DNA of 32,640 nt from Variovorax sp. OV700 (GTDB taxonomy: Bacteria; Pseudomonadota; Gammaproteobacteria; Burkholderiales; Burkholderiaceae_C), in NCBI RefSeq assembly GCF_900099805.1, contig NZ_FNDR01000023.1:1-32640 (forward strand). Reading direction: 5' to 3'. The notes under the pieces were generated by a model that was given only the letters and a program-made list of their open reading frames with translations, ran no database searches and was not told the origin of the DNA. The position numbers and the translations under genes were made by a program. Positions 23,644-32,142 of this stretch are shown in pieces (position 1 is the first letter of the stretch; each line of letters begins with the position of its first letter).

Positions 23644-24435
23644 ATGAACGACACTATTTCAATCGGAGACATGCACGTGCGCGTGGCGGGCCACGGCCCG
23701 GCGCTCGTCTTTTGCCACGGCTTCACCACGACCGGCGAGTTCTGGCGCCAGCAGATGGGCGCGTTCTCGCGCGACCACCGATTGGTGGTGCCCGATCTGC
23801 CTGGCCACGGCCGCTCGGCATCGCCGCGCTCGCGCCGCTACACGATCGATGCGTTCGTGAACGACCTCGTGCTGCTGTTCGACAAGCTGCATCTCGACGA
23901 CGCCATCCTCGTGGGGCTTTCGATGGGCGGCACGATCGCCCAACGCTTCGCGCTCGCGCACCCAAGCCGCCTGCGCGCGCTGGTGCTGGTGGGCGCCACG
24001 CCGCACGGACTCGGCCCCGACGTGAACGTGAAAAATGTGTTGCGTGCCATCGACACACTTGGCGTCACCGCGGCAAGCCAGGCAGTGATCGACCGCTCGT
24101 TCGCCTCGGCCGCCTCGGCCGACCTGGTGGCCTTTGCGCGCGAACAGGTCGCGCAGACGCCGGAATTCGTCGCTCGCGAAGCCATCGTCTCGCTGAACGA
24201 GGCAGACAGCCGGGCGCAACTCGCCCGTCTGGCATTGCCGACGCTCGTCGTCTGCGGCGAGGAGGACGCCATCACGCCGCCGGCCGAGTCGCATGCGCTC
24301 GCCGCCGGCATTACCGGCGCAATACTGCAGCTGGTGCCCAGCGCCGCGCACTTCCCGATGCTCGAGCAGCCGGAGCGCTTCAATGCAATCTTGCGCGACT
24401 TCATCGCTCGCATCGACAACCGGGGCGGCGCTTGA
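23644..24435 (+). CDS. Alpha/beta-hydrolase
   Basis: The 263-residue protein has a classical alpha/beta-hydrolase layout: oxyanion region CHGFTTTGEFW (about residues 24-34), nucleophile elbow GLSMGG with S93, the acid in VVCGEEDAITPP and the catalytic His in SAAHFPMLEQPERF near the C-terminus. It resembles 3-oxoadipate enol-lactonase-type hydrolases. It is the first gene after the sigma-54 promoter and lies 32 bp before the transporter gene. In a nitrile hydratase operon an amide- or ester-hydrolysing role is possible, but typical NHase-linked amidases belong to the amidase signature family, so this is open. The ATG at 23644 has GGAA 6 bases upstream; a Met at 23638 lacks spacing. Confidence 0.9.
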   Translation: MNDTISIGDMHVRVAGHGPALVFCHGFTTTGEFWRQQMGAFSRDHRLVVPDLPGHGRSASPRSRRYTIDAFVNDLVLLFDKLHLDDAILVGLSMGGTIAQRFALAHPSRLRALVLVGATPHGLGPDVNVKNVLRAIDTLGVTAASQAVIDRSFASAASADLVAFAREQVAQTPEFVAREAIVSLNEADSRAQLARLALPTLVVCGEEDAITPPAESHALAAGITGAILQLVPSAAHFPMLEQPERFNAILRDFIARIDNRGGA

Positions 24436-24467
24436 CGCGCGCCCGCCATACATCAAGGAGTATGGAC

Positions 24468-26138
24468 ATGACAACAACAGTTGAAACATCCCCCGCAACG
24501 CCCGAGCGTTCGCGTGAAACGCGCCGGGTGGTCTTCGCGGCGGCGCTGGGCACGGTGCTGGAGTGGTATGACTTCTTCATCTACGGCAGCCTTGCCGTGT
24601 TCTTTGGCGGCTTGTTCTTTCCCAAGGGCAACGAGTCGGCGGCCATTCTCGCGTCGCTTGCGACCTTCGGCGCAGGCTTCGTGCTGAGGCCGTTCGGTGC
24701 GATCGTCTTCGGCCGTCTGGGCGATCTGGTCGGGCGCAAGAAGACTTTCCTCGTGACGATGATGATCATGGGCACCGCCACCGCCGCGATTGGCTTCCTG
24801 CCCACGTTCGAGACCATCGGCTGGGCCGCGCCCGCGCTTCTGGTGTTGCTGCGTCTTCTGCAGGGGCTGGCGATCGGCGGCGAGTTCGGCGGCGCGGTCA
24901 CCTACATCGCCGAGCATTCCGATCCACGCCGCCGGGGCTTCATGACCAGCTGGCTGCAGATCACCGGCACCATCGGACTGCTCGTCTCCCTGGGCGTGAT
25001 CATGGTGCTGCGCTCATCGATGTCAGCCGAGTCCTTTGCCTTGTGGGGATGGCGCGTGCCGTTCATGCTGTCGATCGGGCTGCTCGCGTACTCGCTCTAC
25101 GTTCGCATGCGGCTGGAAGAGTCGCCCGTGTTCCTCGAAATGAAAGCGCACGGCAAGGGCTCGCGAAACCCGGTCAAGGACACCTTCGGCGATCCGCGCA
25201 CCCTGCGCATCGTGCTGGTGACGATCTTCGGCGCCGTGGCCGGGCAGGCGGTGATCTGGTACACCGCGCACTTCTACAGCTTGCAATTCCTCACCGCGAC
25301 GCTCAAGCTTCCGCCGCAGTCCGCCTACGCCTACCTCACGATCGCGCTGGTGCTGGCCACTCCGTTCTTCGTGCTCTTCGGCTGGCTGTCTGACCTGATC
25401 GGGCGCAAGTGGATCATGCTGACGGGCTGCCTGCTTTCCGCAATCCTGTTCATGCCGCTTTTCCAGGGCATGGCCAAGTACGGCAACCCGGCGCAGGAGG
25501 AGTTCCGCGCCAGCACCCAGGTCGTCATCCAAGGCGGCGACTGCAGCGAGGACCAGTCCTTCATCGGCCAGCTGTTCCAGCCGAAGGCGACCAAGCCGTG
25601 CACGCGCGCCCGCTCGTTCCTAGCTGCGCAAAGCGTGCCGTACACGTTGCGGCCGCAGGCGGGCGAACTGCAGTTCGTGGTCGCCGAAACGACGCTGACC
25701 GGTTTCGATGAAGTGGCACTGCGCCGCGTGCTGGTCGAGCGCGGCATGCCGCTCACGGCCGATCCGGCACGCGTGAATGCGCCCATGGTCGTGCTGATGC
25801 TGTTCGTGCTGGTGTTACTCGCGACCATGGTGTACGGCCCGATGGGCGCGTTCCTGGTCGAGCAGTTTCCGACGCAGGTGCGCTACAGCGGCGTCTCCGT
25901 GGCTCTGCAGTTCGGCAACGGCTGGATCGGCGGATTCGCGCCATTCATCGCCACTGCAATGGTCGTAAGCAGCGGCGACATCTTCCGTGGCCTCATCTAC
26001 ACCATTGCTGTAGCGTTACTCACGCTTGTGGTGGGTGCCTTCTGCATTCGTGATCGCCGGGGGCTTGACATGCGCGAGCCGGTAGCGGCAACGGAAACGC
26101 CGCGCGCCGCTTCGACGCTCGCTGCGTCGGAACAGTAG
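24468..26138 (+). CDS. MHS-family MFS transporter with large periplasmic loop
   Basis: A 556-residue, 12-helix major facilitator of the metabolite:H+ symporter type. It starts with the typical AALGTVLEWYDFFIYGSLAVFFGG and has the loop 2-3 motif GRLGDLVGRKK, the helix 4-5 region LRLLQGLAIGGEFGGAVTYIAEH and the second-half copy GWLSDLIGRK. Family members average about 430-450 residues; the extra length is a hydrophilic insert of roughly 100 residues (genome about 25480-25780) between helices 9 and 10, predicted periplasmic, with two cysteines. The AAGGAG at 24455-24460 fits the ATG at 24468, not the one at 24462. It probably moves a nitrile, amide or the resulting acid. Substrate unknown. Confidence 0.92.
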   Translation: MTTTVETSPATPERSRETRRVVFAAALGTVLEWYDFFIYGSLAVFFGGLFFPKGNESAAILASLATFGAGFVLRPFGAIVFGRLGDLVGRKKTFLVTMMIMGTATAAIGFLPTFETIGWAAPALLVLLRLLQGLAIGGEFGGAVTYIAEHSDPRRRGFMTSWLQITGTIGLLVSLGVIMVLRSSMSAESFALWGWRVPFMLSIGLLAYSLYVRMRLEESPVFLEMKAHGKGSRNPVKDTFGDPRTLRIVLVTIFGAVAGQAVIWYTAHFYSLQFLTATLKLPPQSAYAYLTIALVLATPFFVLFGWLSDLIGRKWIMLTGCLLSAILFMPLFQGMAKYGNPAQEEFRASTQVVIQGGDCSEDQSFIGQLFQPKATKPCTRARSFLAAQSVPYTLRPQAGELQFVVAETTLTGFDEVALRRVLVERGMPLTADPARVNAPMVVLMLFVLVLLATMVYGPMGAFLVEQFPTQVRYSGVSVALQFGNGWIGGFAPFIATAMVVSSGDIFRGLIYTIAVALLTLVVGAFCIRDRRGLDMREPVAATETPRAASTLAASEQ

Positions 26139-26149
26139 CCCGGACCGCC

Positions 26150-27172
26150 ATGGCTCTAGCCAAGATACCCGTCACGATCGTCACCGGCTTTCTCGGGGCC
26201 GGCAAGACCACGCTCGTGAACCATCTGCTGGCGCAGTGCAGCGGCACCTACATCGGCATCATCGTCAACGAATTCGGCGAGGTCGGCATCGACGGCCAAC
26301 TGATCGTTGCCGATGACCAGCCGCTGATCGAGATCACCAATGGCTGCGTTTGCTGCACGGTGCGAAAGGACCTGACGGCGGCGGTGAACGAGCTCCTGCA
26401 ACGCGCCGAACGTCCGATCGAGCGGCTGATCATCGAGACCTCCGGCCTGGCCGATCCCGCACCGGTGCTGCAGAGCTTTCTCGCCGATGCCGACCTGCTG
26501 CAGCGCGTGGAGCTCGAGTCGGTGGTCACCGTCGCCGATGCCCACCACATCCTGCTCCATATTGGCGACGACATCGTGCGCGAGCAGATCGCCTTTGCCG
26601 ACGTGATCGTGCTCAACAAGGTCGAGATCCCCAGCGCATCGGAGCTGGAGCAACTCGAGGGAGAGCTGCGCCGGCTGAATCCGGCCGCGCACCTGGTCCG
26701 CACTGAGCGGGCACAGGTGTCGGCCGCCGAGCTGCTGGGCATGAAGCGCTTCTCCTTGCCGCACGTGCTGTCAATCGAGCCCGATCTGCTGGACGGCGAA
26801 GCGCATGACCACGAGCACGACACCTCGATCGGCTCGTGCTGCATTGAAACTGACGGTGCCATCGACCCGGAGCGGTTCAGCCGCTGGATGAACCAACTGA
26901 TCCAGCGCGAAGGCGCACGACTGATGCGCACGAAGGGCGTGCTTCACTTCAACGGCGAGGTGCGCCAGTTCCACTGTCATAGCGTGCACATGCTGCTGGA
27001 TGCGCGGCCTGGGCGGCGATGGGGTCCCGACGAGCCGCGTCGCAGCAAGCTGGTCTTCATCGGACGGGAGCTGGCGGGCGACGCCTTGCGCGAGGGCTTT
27101 CTCGGATGTCTCGCGGTTCAACCTGATCGGGCGGTGGAGCGTGCCGCCGAATCTGAAATGGAGCACCCATGA
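26150..27172 (+). CDS. CobW/G3E-family GTPase, nitrile hydratase metallochaperone candidate
   Basis: The 340-residue protein has Walker A GFLGAGKTT (residues 13-21), a switch region NEFGEVGIDGQL, the metal-binding C66-V-C68-C69 motif in NGCVCCTV, ETSGLADPAP and the base-specifying NKVE. A short acidic/His stretch (HDHEHD near residue 218-223) precedes the C-terminal CobW domain, which ends about residue 320. G3E GTPases deliver metals to target enzymes, and relatives near nitrile hydratases are described as activators. It lies 11 bp after the transporter and overlaps the beta-subunit gene by 4 bp (ATGA), so a role in loading cobalt into the hydratase is likely. The specific metal is not shown by sequence. 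Confidence 0.92.
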   Translation: MALAKIPVTIVTGFLGAGKTTLVNHLLAQCSGTYIGIIVNEFGEVGIDGQLIVADDQPLIEITNGCVCCTVRKDLTAAVNELLQRAERPIERLIIETSGLADPAPVLQSFLADADLLQRVELESVVTVADAHHILLHIGDDIVREQIAFADVIVLNKVEIPSASELEQLEGELRRLNPAAHLVRTERAQVSAAELLGMKRFSLPHVLSIEPDLLDGEAHDHEHDTSIGSCCIETDGAIDPERFSRWMNQLIQREGARLMRTKGVLHFNGEVRQFHCHSVHMLLDARPGRRWGPDEPRRSKLVFIGRELAGDALREGFLGCLAVQPDRAVERAAESEMEHP

Positions 27173-27936
27173 AACTCCAGCATGCGCTGGGTGGCCTTGA
27201 GAACCTCGGGCCTGTGAGTCTGGAAACCCGAGTCTTCGTGCAGGAATGGGAGAAGCGCATCTTCGGTATCCACACGGTGATGATGGCCGAGAGTGCCCAC
27301 CTTGCGGAAGCGTTGCCGAAGTATCCGATGGCCAGCTTGCCCACCACGTTCCAGCACACCTGGACTTGGGCCTCGCTGCGCACGGGCGCGGAGAGCATGC
27401 AGCCCTTCGAGTACTTCAAGTTTCGCTACTACGAGAAATGGCTGATGGGCATCAGCCAGTTCTTCGTCGACGAGGGCTACATCACCGCCCAAGAGCTGGC
27501 CTGGTGGACCGCGCACTATCGCGTCCAGCCCGACGCGCCGCTGCCCGATCGGCCCAGCGAGCCGATCAAACATCAGATCGTCGACTATCTGCTGCAAGGC
27601 GACTCCGGCCTGCGGCCGCTGCCGCATGCGCCTCGGTTCATGCTCGCCCAGACGGTGCAGGTGGCCGACCCCGCTGCGGCCGATCACACGCGGCTACCCG
27701 GCTACCTGCGCAACAAGAAGGGCACTGTCCGCGAGGTGTACCCGGGTGCCTTCGAGTATTTCTGTTCCACCGGACCTGACGGGCTGGAAGGACCAATGCC
27801 GGTGTACCGCGTCGCGTTCGACGCGAGCGACATCTGGGGCCCCGAGCTCTGCGAGCCGAACACGACCATCTACGCCGACCTCTTCGAGGTCTACCTGCAA
27901 CCCCGAACACCCGAGGAAGAAGAGAAAACGCCATGA
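27169..27936 (+). CDS. nthB: Nitrile hydratase beta subunit
   Basis: The 255-residue protein has the N-terminal beta-subunit region (LGGLENLGPV, VQEWEKRIFG), the FEYFKFRYYEKWL segment with conserved arginine that contacts the oxidised cysteines of the alpha subunit, and the C-terminal SH3-like barrel (ending with GPELCEPNTTIYADLFEVYL). It pairs with the alpha subunit encoded immediately downstream to hydrate nitriles to amides. Beta preceding alpha is the order known from cobalt-type enzymes. The length is somewhat greater than the usual 220-235 residues, the surplus being in mid-protein and an acidic tail. Four-bp ATGA overlaps on both sides show coupled translation of CobW, beta and alpha. 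Confidence 0.95.
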   Translation: MKLQHALGGLENLGPVSLETRVFVQEWEKRIFGIHTVMMAESAHLAEALPKYPMASLPTTFQHTWTWASLRTGAESMQPFEYFKFRYYEKWLMGISQFFVDEGYITAQELAWWTAHYRVQPDAPLPDRPSEPIKHQIVDYLLQGDSGLRPLPHAPRFMLAQTVQVADPAAADHTRLPGYLRNKKGTVREVYPGAFEYFCSTGPDGLEGPMPVYRVAFDASDIWGPELCEPNTTIYADLFEVYLQPRTPEEEEKTP

Positions 27937-28562
27937 GCAGCGACCTGTTCAAGTACAACGACGAGCGCGAAGCAGCGAGCGCGGCGAAGGTGCGCGCACT
28001 GGAGGCCCTGCTGATCGAGAAGGGCGTGATCGGCAGCGACTCGGTCGATGCGGTGCTCGATCATTTCGAGAAGATCGCGGGACCGTTCAACGGTGCGCGC
28101 ATCGTTGCGCGGGCTTGGGTCGATCCGGCCTACAAGGAGCGCCTGCTCGACGATACGCCTCAGGCCATTGCCGAACTTCAGCTGCCATTGGGCATGGAGG
28201 GCGCCGAGGGTGAGCACATGGCCGCAGTGGCCAATGGTCCGGGTGTGCACAACCTGATCATCTGCACGCTCTGTTCCTGCTATCCGTGGCCGGTGCTCGG
28301 GCTGCCGCCGTACTGGTACAAGGATCCGGTGTTCCGCGCCCGAGGCGTGCGCGAGCCACGCGCTGTCCTGCGCGAGTTCGGCGTGCCGATAAGCGAACAC
28401 ACTGAAGTGAAAGTGTGGGACAGCAGCGCGCAAATCCGCTGGTTCGTCGTGCCCGAGCGGCCGGCCGACACCGACGGCTTCAGCGAAGAGCAACTGGCTG
28501 CGCTGGTCACGCCGGAGGCGATGATGGGCGTCGCGCTGGTACTGCCACCTATAGCGGCCTGA
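27933..28562 (+). CDS. nthA: Nitrile hydratase alpha subunit, cobalt-type
   Basis: The 209-residue catalytic subunit carries the metal claw C111-T-L-C114-S115-C116 followed by YPWPVLGLPPYWYK. The Thr after the first Cys (CTLCSC) and the Tyr after the claw are characteristic of cobalt enzymes, while iron enzymes have CSLCSC. Cys114 and Cys116 are the residues expected to be oxidised to sulfinate/sulfenate. The nearby REPRAVLREFG and VWDSSAQIRWFVVPERP segments are family-typical. Cobalt use is supported by the NiCoT permease gene three genes on. It lies 11 bp before the accessory gene. Nitrile preference cannot be predicted. Confidence 0.96.
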   Translation: MSSDLFKYNDEREAASAAKVRALEALLIEKGVIGSDSVDAVLDHFEKIAGPFNGARIVARAWVDPAYKERLLDDTPQAIAELQLPLGMEGAEGEHMAAVANGPGVHNLIICTLCSCYPWPVLGLPPYWYKDPVFRARGVREPRAVLREFGVPISEHTEVKVWDSSAQIRWFVVPERPADTDGFSEEQLAALVTPEAMMGVALVLPPIAA

Positions 28563-28573
28563 GGCGGAGTGTC

Positions 28574-28921
28574 ATGTTCACTCGCTTCGAGGAATATGCA
28601 GCTTCTCAAATGCTGGGCCATGCCGACTCGCCGCCGCGTAGCCACGGCAAGCTGTTTTTTGCAGAGGCCTGGCAACGGCAACTCTTCGGGTTGACGCTGG
28701 CGGTGGCCAAGCAGGGGCACTTCGACTGGGAGGACTTCCGCCAGCACTTGATTGAATCGATCGGCGACTGGGAACGGCTCGACTGCGCTGCGCAGCCGCC
28801 CTGGGACTACTACGAGCGGTTCTTTGGGGCGCTGCTGCAGGTTCTGGAGCGGCAGCAGGTGGTGACTGAAGGCGAACTGGCCTGGGTCTTGGCCGATCGG
28901 CCGTTGCGGAGCCACGAATGA
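28574..28921 (+). CDS. Nitrile hydratase accessory protein, P14K-like
   Basis: A 115-residue protein that resembles the N-terminal half of the beta subunit: LFFAEAWQRQLFGLTLAVAKQG, then WEDFRQHLIESIG, and a C-terminal YYERFFGALLQVLERQQVVTEGEL. Such P14K/NhlE-like proteins escort the alpha subunit and insert cobalt by self-subunit swapping. Absence of the beta C-terminal barrel, and position directly after alpha, fit this class. The ATG at 28574 has GGAG 4 bases upstream. The gene overlaps the cobalt permease gene by 4 bp (ATGA). It coexists with a CobW protein in this operon, so two maturation factors may act in sequence. Confidence 0.9.
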   Translation: MFTRFEEYAASQMLGHADSPPRSHGKLFFAEAWQRQLFGLTLAVAKQGHFDWEDFRQHLIESIGDWERLDCAAQPPWDYYERFFGALLQVLERQQVVTEGELAWVLADRPLRSHE

Positions 28922-29805
28922 GCGCCGAGTGGCTGTCCTTTTCGGGCTTGGTCCTGATGTTCGCTCTGGGGCTGCGGCACGGTTTGGACCCGGACCACAT
29001 TGCCTGTATCGACGGACTGACCTGGCGGGCACTCAATCATTCGCATGCCCATGCAGGTTGGATCGGGAGCTTGTTCGCTCTCGGTCACGGCCTGCTGGTC
29101 ACGCTGATCGCGGTGATCGTCAGCAAGCTGGAGCTTCACTTCGATCCCCCGGGCTTCGTAGTGACCGTATTCGGATGGATTCCAACCTTGCTGCTGATCG
29201 CGGTTGGTTGCCTCAATCTGCGCCTGCTGCTGCGCAGGGACGAGGCTTACGCGCCGACTGGTTGGAGAATGAGCCTGATCCCTGCACGCCTGCGAAAGCA
29301 GTCGAGTGCCTGGTCGGTGGTGGTGATCGGCGTGCTGTTCGCCACCGTCTTCGACACCGCCACACAGGCGGCAGCCTGGGGCTACGTCGCCAGCAACAAG
29401 AACGGCGGTGCATGGGCTGCCTTGCTCGCAGGGATGACCTTCACGGCAGGGATGATGGTCACCGATACGCTGGACGGCCGCATCATCTGCCGAATCGGCC
29501 GAGGCATCGAAAATCCCGAGGCAGGGCGCCGTGTGCGCCGGACGCTGGGCTGGCTCATCGTTGCCATCTCATTCGGCGTAGCTGTCTACAACGTGGCCAA
29601 GGCGTTGTTGCCGGAAGTCGAACTCGACCACATGGCGTTTTCAGTCGCCGGCGCTGCGCTGGTTGTTGTCATGCTGGGCATCTGGGCGTGGAGTGCCAGG
29701 CGCGCACGCAGTGCGCGAGCGGCCGTCATGCCGGGCCTTTGGGAAGACTCGCCCCCAACACGCCTTCCTTCGCGGACCTTGTCGCCCCGCAGCGTACGTC
29801 GGTGA
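28918..29805 (+). CDS. NiCoT-family cobalt/nickel permease
   Basis: The 295-residue membrane protein has the NiCoT signature H21-x4-D26-H27 (RHGLDPDHIACID) in its first helix, followed by SLFALGHGLLV and, further on, FATVFDTATQAAAWGY, the second family motif. About eight membrane helices are visible. NiCoT proteins import Ni2+ or Co2+; the relative NhlF supplies cobalt in the Rhodococcus J1 nitrile hydratase cluster. Its 4-bp overlap with the P14K gene and the cobalt-type alpha subunit strongly suggest Co2+ uptake for the hydratase. It is shorter than many NiCoTs (330-370). The C-terminal tail (after about residue 265) is Arg/Ser/Pro-rich and unremarkable. Confidence 0.93.
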   Translation: MSAEWLSFSGLVLMFALGLRHGLDPDHIACIDGLTWRALNHSHAHAGWIGSLFALGHGLLVTLIAVIVSKLELHFDPPGFVVTVFGWIPTLLLIAVGCLNLRLLLRRDEAYAPTGWRMSLIPARLRKQSSAWSVVVIGVLFATVFDTATQAAAWGYVASNKNGGAWAALLAGMTFTAGMMVTDTLDGRIICRIGRGIENPEAGRRVRRTLGWLIVAISFGVAVYNVAKALLPEVELDHMAFSVAGAALVVVMLGIWAWSARRARSARAAVMPGLWEDSPPTRLPSRTLSPRSVRR

Positions 29806-29913
29806 ACCGCAGATGCCAGCCCACGGCGCGGCCGCGGTCCGGTGACCACGAGTGCCTCTCTGCCCTGAGCTTGGCAACCCAGCGCTTCCATTGTCTTCTT
29901 CTCCGGTTCTCTC
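29806..29913. other. Spacer before TonB receptor gene
   Basis: This 108-bp gap has a 10-bp GC palindrome CGCGGCCGCG at 29827-29836 but no recognisable Fur box, cobalamin-riboswitch B12 box or strong terminator. How the receptor gene is controlled is not visible. Confidence 0.4.
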
Positions 29914-32106
29914 ATGGTCAAACAAATCGCATTCCCGGGCGTCGTCGTTCTGGTGGTGAGCACCTCGACGCTGGCGCAAGTGAGCCTGCAAGCCGTTGAG
30001 GTGACAGCCACGCAGCAGGATCAGTCTCCATCTCTGCAGGCAACGCCCGCGGTTGGCAGCCGGCTAGGTCTGACCGCCCGCGAAACGCCTGCTTCTGTGG
30101 AGGTGATCACGCAGGAAATGATGGAGCGGCGCGGCGCGCGAACTTTCGAGGAGGCATTGCGCGGCAGTGTGGGGATGACCGCGGGTGGCGCGCCTGGTTC
30201 CCCCTCCGTGGCATCGACACGCGGCTTCACGGGCGGCTTCATCACCTACCTGTTCGATGGCGATCGGGTGGCAGTGGCCTCGATGGTGAGCCGGCCGCAG
30301 GACACCTGGAACTACGAGCGCATCGAAGTCCTGAAGGGCCCCGCTTCGGTGCTCTACGGCGAAGGTGCCATCGGCGCGGCCGTCAATTTCGTGACCAAGC
30401 GGCCCGACCGAAACAACCCGGGTGCGGAGGCCATGCTGTCCTACGGCAGTTTCGGCACGGTGCGTGCCGGCGTCGGCCTGGGCGTCAACATCGGCGAATC
30501 GAGTGCTTTGCGGCTGGACTACAGCCGCCAGGAGACCAGCGGGTACATCGACCGCAACAAGCAGCGGTACGACAACCTCACCATGGGGTTCACCACGGCC
30601 CTGACGCGTGACCTGACGCTCGATCTGGCGATGGACTATTCCAAAGACAGCGCGCTGTCTTACCAGGGGACGCCGCTGGTGCCGCGCGCCTTTGCGCTGC
30701 AGCCGACCGGCATCGTTGGCGACTCGGCAGGGCGGGTGGTCGATCGCAGCATCGCCTTTCGCAACTACAACGTCGACGATGCCCAGATGAGCGCGCGCAG
30801 CCTCTGGACGCGTGCCAAACTGACCTGGCAGATCGCGCCGGAATGGAAGCTGCGCAACGAACTGTCCTACTACACGGCGGACAGGGCGTGGCGCAATGCG
30901 GAGTCCTTTGCCTTTGCCGCGCCCGGGCGGATCGTGCGGGACCTGATCGGGATCACGCACGACCACCAGATCCTGACGAATCGGCTCGATCTCATGAACA
31001 CCTCGGCCATCGCCGGAATGAAGAACCGGTTCGTGGCGGGCCTCGAGTACATGAAGACCGATTTTTCCTCCAACCGCGATTTTTCGAATGGATCGGCCGC
31101 GGCCGACAACGCCCTCACGGTGGGTGAGGGCGCCACTTTTCATGGAAGCTACGGCGCCCTTGCCGCCAATCCGGCGCTCTACGTCGGCGCCGGCAACCGC
31201 ACGATCTTCGGCGCACGAATCCCCACCAGCGCGCTGTTCCTGGAAGACGCCTTGTCCATCAGCCACCGCTGGACCGTCGTGGGCGGTTTGCGCCAGGACG
31301 ACGTGAAGCTGGAGCGCCAGAGCGTGGACCTGAACACCCGCACCCTGACATCGTTCACCCAGAAGTACAGGCCGACGTCGGCGCGGCTGGGCGTGGTGTT
31401 CGCCATCGACCCCGACACATCGGTCTATGCGCAGTACACCAGCGCGAGCGCGCCGATCGGCACGGGCAACCTCTTGTTGCTCTCGGCCGCAAACAGTGCC
31501 TTCAGCCTCTCGACGGGCAAGCAGTTCGAGGTTGGCATCAAGCAGTCGGCTTTCGGCGGGCGGCTCGACTACACGGTGGTGGCTTACAAGATCGAACTCG
31601 ATAACGTGCTTTCGCGCGATTTCAGCAACCCGACGCTCACCGTCAACAGCGGCAAGCAGTCCGCCCGCGGCCTTGAACTCGCCGCGGCCTGGAAGGCGAC
31701 GCGCGACCTGACGCTGAGCGGCAACCTGGCGCGCGTCGATGCGCAGTTCGACCAATTGATCGAGGCCGGCCACGTTTCGCGCGCCGGCAACACACCGCCG
31801 AACGTGCCGAAGACCGTTGCCAATCTCTGGGCCGACTACAAGGTTCCCGGATGGCCGGTGCGCGTGGGCGCGGGCGTCAACCGGACCGGCCACTCCTACG
31901 CCAACAACGCCAACACGGTGCGCATGAACGGGTACACAACGGCCAGCGCCTATGCGACATGGGCGCTGCCAAAGGGCGACCTCACGTTTCGCGTGCGCAA
32001 CCTGACGGACAAGCTCTACGCCTATTGGAGCGGCGCGAATTCGAACAACCAGGTCATGATCGGCGCACCGCGCAGTTTCGAAGTCAGCTACCGGTCGGCT
32101 TTCTGA
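29914..32106 (+). CDS. TonB-dependent siderophore-type outer-membrane receptor
   Basis: The 730-residue protein has a signal peptide (cleavage probably after STLAQ near residue 22), a TonB-box-like VEVTATQ, a plug domain (about residues 55-170) with PASVEVITQEMM, ASTRGFTGGF and RIEVLKGPASVLYGEGAIGAAVNFVTKRP, and a 22-strand barrel ending in an aromatic-terminated strand (FEVSYRSAF), as required for outer-membrane insertion. The group is siderophore (FhuA/FpvA-like). Unlike FecA/FpvA, no N-terminal signalling domain is present. Downstream is a PepSY-type protein, a common partner in siderophore-iron release. Next to the cobalt permease operon, a role in cobalt uptake is conceivable but unsupported by motif. 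Confidence 0.92.
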   Translation: MVKQIAFPGVVVLVVSTSTLAQVSLQAVEVTATQQDQSPSLQATPAVGSRLGLTARETPASVEVITQEMMERRGARTFEEALRGSVGMTAGGAPGSPSVASTRGFTGGFITYLFDGDRVAVASMVSRPQDTWNYERIEVLKGPASVLYGEGAIGAAVNFVTKRPDRNNPGAEAMLSYGSFGTVRAGVGLGVNIGESSALRLDYSRQETSGYIDRNKQRYDNLTMGFTTALTRDLTLDLAMDYSKDSALSYQGTPLVPRAFALQPTGIVGDSAGRVVDRSIAFRNYNVDDAQMSARSLWTRAKLTWQIAPEWKLRNELSYYTADRAWRNAESFAFAAPGRIVRDLIGITHDHQILTNRLDLMNTSAIAGMKNRFVAGLEYMKTDFSSNRDFSNGSAAADNALTVGEGATFHGSYGALAANPALYVGAGNRTIFGARIPTSALFLEDALSISHRWTVVGGLRQDDVKLERQSVDLNTRTLTSFTQKYRPTSARLGVVFAIDPDTSVYAQYTSASAPIGTGNLLLLSAANSAFSLSTGKQFEVGIKQSAFGGRLDYTVVAYKIELDNVLSRDFSNPTLTVNSGKQSARGLELAAAWKATRDLTLSGNLARVDAQFDQLIEAGHVSRAGNTPPNVPKTVANLWADYKVPGWPVRVGAGVNRTGHSYANNANTVRMNGYTTASAYATWALPKGDLTFRVRNLTDKLYAYWSGANSNNQVMIGAPRSFEVSYRSAF

Positions 32107-32142
32107 TGAGCGTGCGAAACATTCTGATGAGCGTGCGAAACA
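32101..32142 (+). repeat. 21-bp tandem direct repeat spanning the receptor stop codon
   Basis: Bases 32101-32121 (TTCTGATGAGCGTGCGAAAC plus A) are repeated exactly at 32122-32142. The first copy contains the receptor's TGA stop at 32104-32106 and the overlapping ATG of the mini-ORF. The unit is 7 codons long, so copy-number change keeps frame. Confidence 0.9.

Noticed and set aside
23475..24467. Long N-terminal extension of the MHS transporter frame through the hydrolase gene
   Set aside because: The same frame happens to stay open under the hydrolase, but the transporter's family start, Shine-Dalgarno and Met at 24468 show where it begins.
29806..29913. Possible cobalamin riboswitch or Fur box before the TonB receptor
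   Set aside because: Considered because of the cobalt context, but no B12-box-like element, no paired riboswitch stems and no Fur-type AT-rich dyad could be found.
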